A stretch of DNA of 5,675 nucleotides from CAYVLI01 sp964452105 [NCBI: uncultured Nitrospinota bacterium]. GTDB taxonomy: Bacteria > JAUXIQ01. A model generated the notes under the pieces. The model saw only the letters and a program-made list of their open reading frames with translations. It made no database searches and was not told the DNA's origin. The stretch is from positions 1-5,675 of the forward strand of contig CAYVLI010000186.1 of the NCBI GenBank assembly GCA_964452105.1, given 5' to 3'. Position numbers and translations under genes: made by a program. Position 1 is the stretch's first letter; the number at the start of each line of letters is the position of its first letter. Shown here in pieces: positions 5,038-5,675 of the stretch.

Positions 5038-5658
5038 ATGAACGGTTCACTCCTAAATATTATCTCCCCCGGCCGCAAGACGAACGTTAATGAGGCAATT
5101 CCCTCGGGAAATAATCCCACAGGGAATATGTCGGGGAGAGCCGAGCATATTTCAGAAGGAAAAGCGGGCTTATTCCCCTCTCTTCTGGGTGAAAGTGCGG
5201 AGAGTAAAGCGCGATCGAAGGGAGATTCGGCAGATAAGAGGAAAATGGATAGCAAGGCTTCGAATGGTGCAGAGAAGACCACGGAAAAGCTTCCCCATGT
5301 TCTGGCCGCCTCGCCGTCATCTCCTCCGATGACTCGCAGGGAGACGGACAAAAATGATGAGATGATACTCGAATCCCCGGGCGTATCCCGGGAGGTAGCG
5401 GAGGAAGCTTCCTCGTGTCCCATGGAAGTCGCCGGAGACGGAGGTTCCAACAGCGAGTCCGGGCCCTATTCTTCTGTCAACGGCGAGGGTGCGGCGACCC
5501 TACCTATTTATGGTTATGAAGGGTGGGAGATTGATGAGCAGAGCAGTCAAGCGCCGGACGCCTCTGATGGGGGCGGGAACACTCGAAGCATGGAAGCCTC
5601 GCTCTTCCCCCCCGGTGAACTTAAATTGACGCCAGACGTCACCCCCGGGCAAGGCTAG
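5038..5658 (+). CDS. Disordered low-complexity protein after fliE, possibly FliK-like N-terminus
   Basis: This ORF encodes 206 residues. It is very rich in Ser, Gly, Glu, Ala, Lys, Asp and Pro, with one cysteine (C127) and almost no hydrophobic clusters, so it is probably unfolded over most of its length. There is no signal peptide or membrane segment. A short hydrophobic patch, LFPSLLGE (45-52), recalls the F-x-x-L-L patch often seen near the start of FliK hook-length proteins, which also have long disordered N-terminal halves. The conserved C-terminal domain of FliK is absent, so it is either a different protein or a truncated or split one. No strong ribosome binding site precedes the ATG, and the preceding in-frame stop at 5008 leaves no earlier ATG, GTG or TTG start. 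It is co-directional with flgB-flgC-fliE, 63 bases after fliE. I do not recognise a family, and the function is unknown. Confidence 0.6.
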   Translation: MNGSLLNIISPGRKTNVNEAIPSGNNPTGNMSGRAEHISEGKAGLFPSLLGESAESKARSKGDSADKRKMDSKASNGAEKTTEKLPHVLAASPSSPPMTRRETDKNDEMILESPGVSREVAEEASSCPMEVAGDGGSNSESGPYSSVNGEGAATLPIYGYEGWEIDEQSSQAPDASDGGGNTRSMEASLFPPGELKLTPDVTPGQG

Positions 5659-5675
5659 GAGAGCGGAGTTTGTGG
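5656..5675 (+). promoter_or_regulatory. Possible ribosome binding site and start of a further gene at the window edge
   Basis: TAGGAGAG overlaps the stop of the preceding ORF, and a GTG at 5672 (or TTG at 5670) follows at 8-10 bases. This would fit a tightly coupled next operon gene, which by common order might be fliF. Only one codon is visible, so its identity cannot be stated. Confidence 0.3.

Noticed and set aside
5013-5450. 145-codon minus-strand ORF opposite the ORF after fliE
   Set aside because: It is leftward within a rightward operon, starts inside the other gene, and shows no recognisable domain. The plus-strand ORF is longer and in operon context, although neither has homology I can recognise.
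1-5675. CRISPR array, tRNA, rRNA, insertion sequence or prophage attachment site
   Set aside because: I saw no spaced direct repeats, no tRNA cloverleaf, no transposase and no terminal inverted repeats with target duplications.

Overview
This window looks like a chromosomal segment from a motile Gram-negative bacterium. It carries the start of a flagellar basal-body operon (flgB, flgC, fliE) behind a sigma-54-dependent response regulator, and it has two good sigma-54 (-24/-12) promoter matches. That arrangement is common in Desulfobacterota (former Deltaproteobacteria), Nitrospirota and some Gammaproteobacteria. The sequence alone does not settle the phylum; base composition appears moderate (not counted).

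Left part (1-1318): a small exported or membrane-anchored protein (142-510, +) converges on a gene for a winged-helix plus PD-(D/E)XK nuclease-like protein (1318-524, -). Only 13 bases separate the two stop codons. Neither protein has an obvious link to motility, and I assign no exact function to either.

Middle (1319-3174): a 476-base AT-rich spacer holds a likely promoter region for the leftward gene, a near-perfect sigma-54 promoter at 1602-1617, and a leader of about 167 nt with several short hairpins. Downstream is a complete 459-residue NtrC-family regulator (receiver, AAA+ with GAFTGA, Fis-type HTH). A sigma-54 activator transcribed from a sigma-54 promoter implies a regulatory cascade or autoregulation. 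No sensor kinase lies in the window.

Right part (3175-5675): a 580-base spacer has no convincing gene, but it contains a long-range 8-bp helix (3389-3449), an inverted repeat about 97 bases upstream of a predicted start site, and a second near-perfect sigma-54 promoter (3678-3693). The promoter is followed by flgB, flgC and fliE, each with a good ribosome binding site. After fliE the expected fliF is replaced by a 206-codon ORF for a disordered, low-complexity protein. It sits just behind a 9-codon mini-ORF and is perhaps FliK-like at its N-terminus. Another gene may start at the right edge.

Together, the regulator probably receives a signal from an unlinked kinase, works with RNA polymerase-sigma-54, and turns on the rod/MS-ring genes. 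Most of the window is a conventional flagellar locus. The unusual parts are the structured leader, the structured spacer before flgB, and the anonymous gene after fliE.
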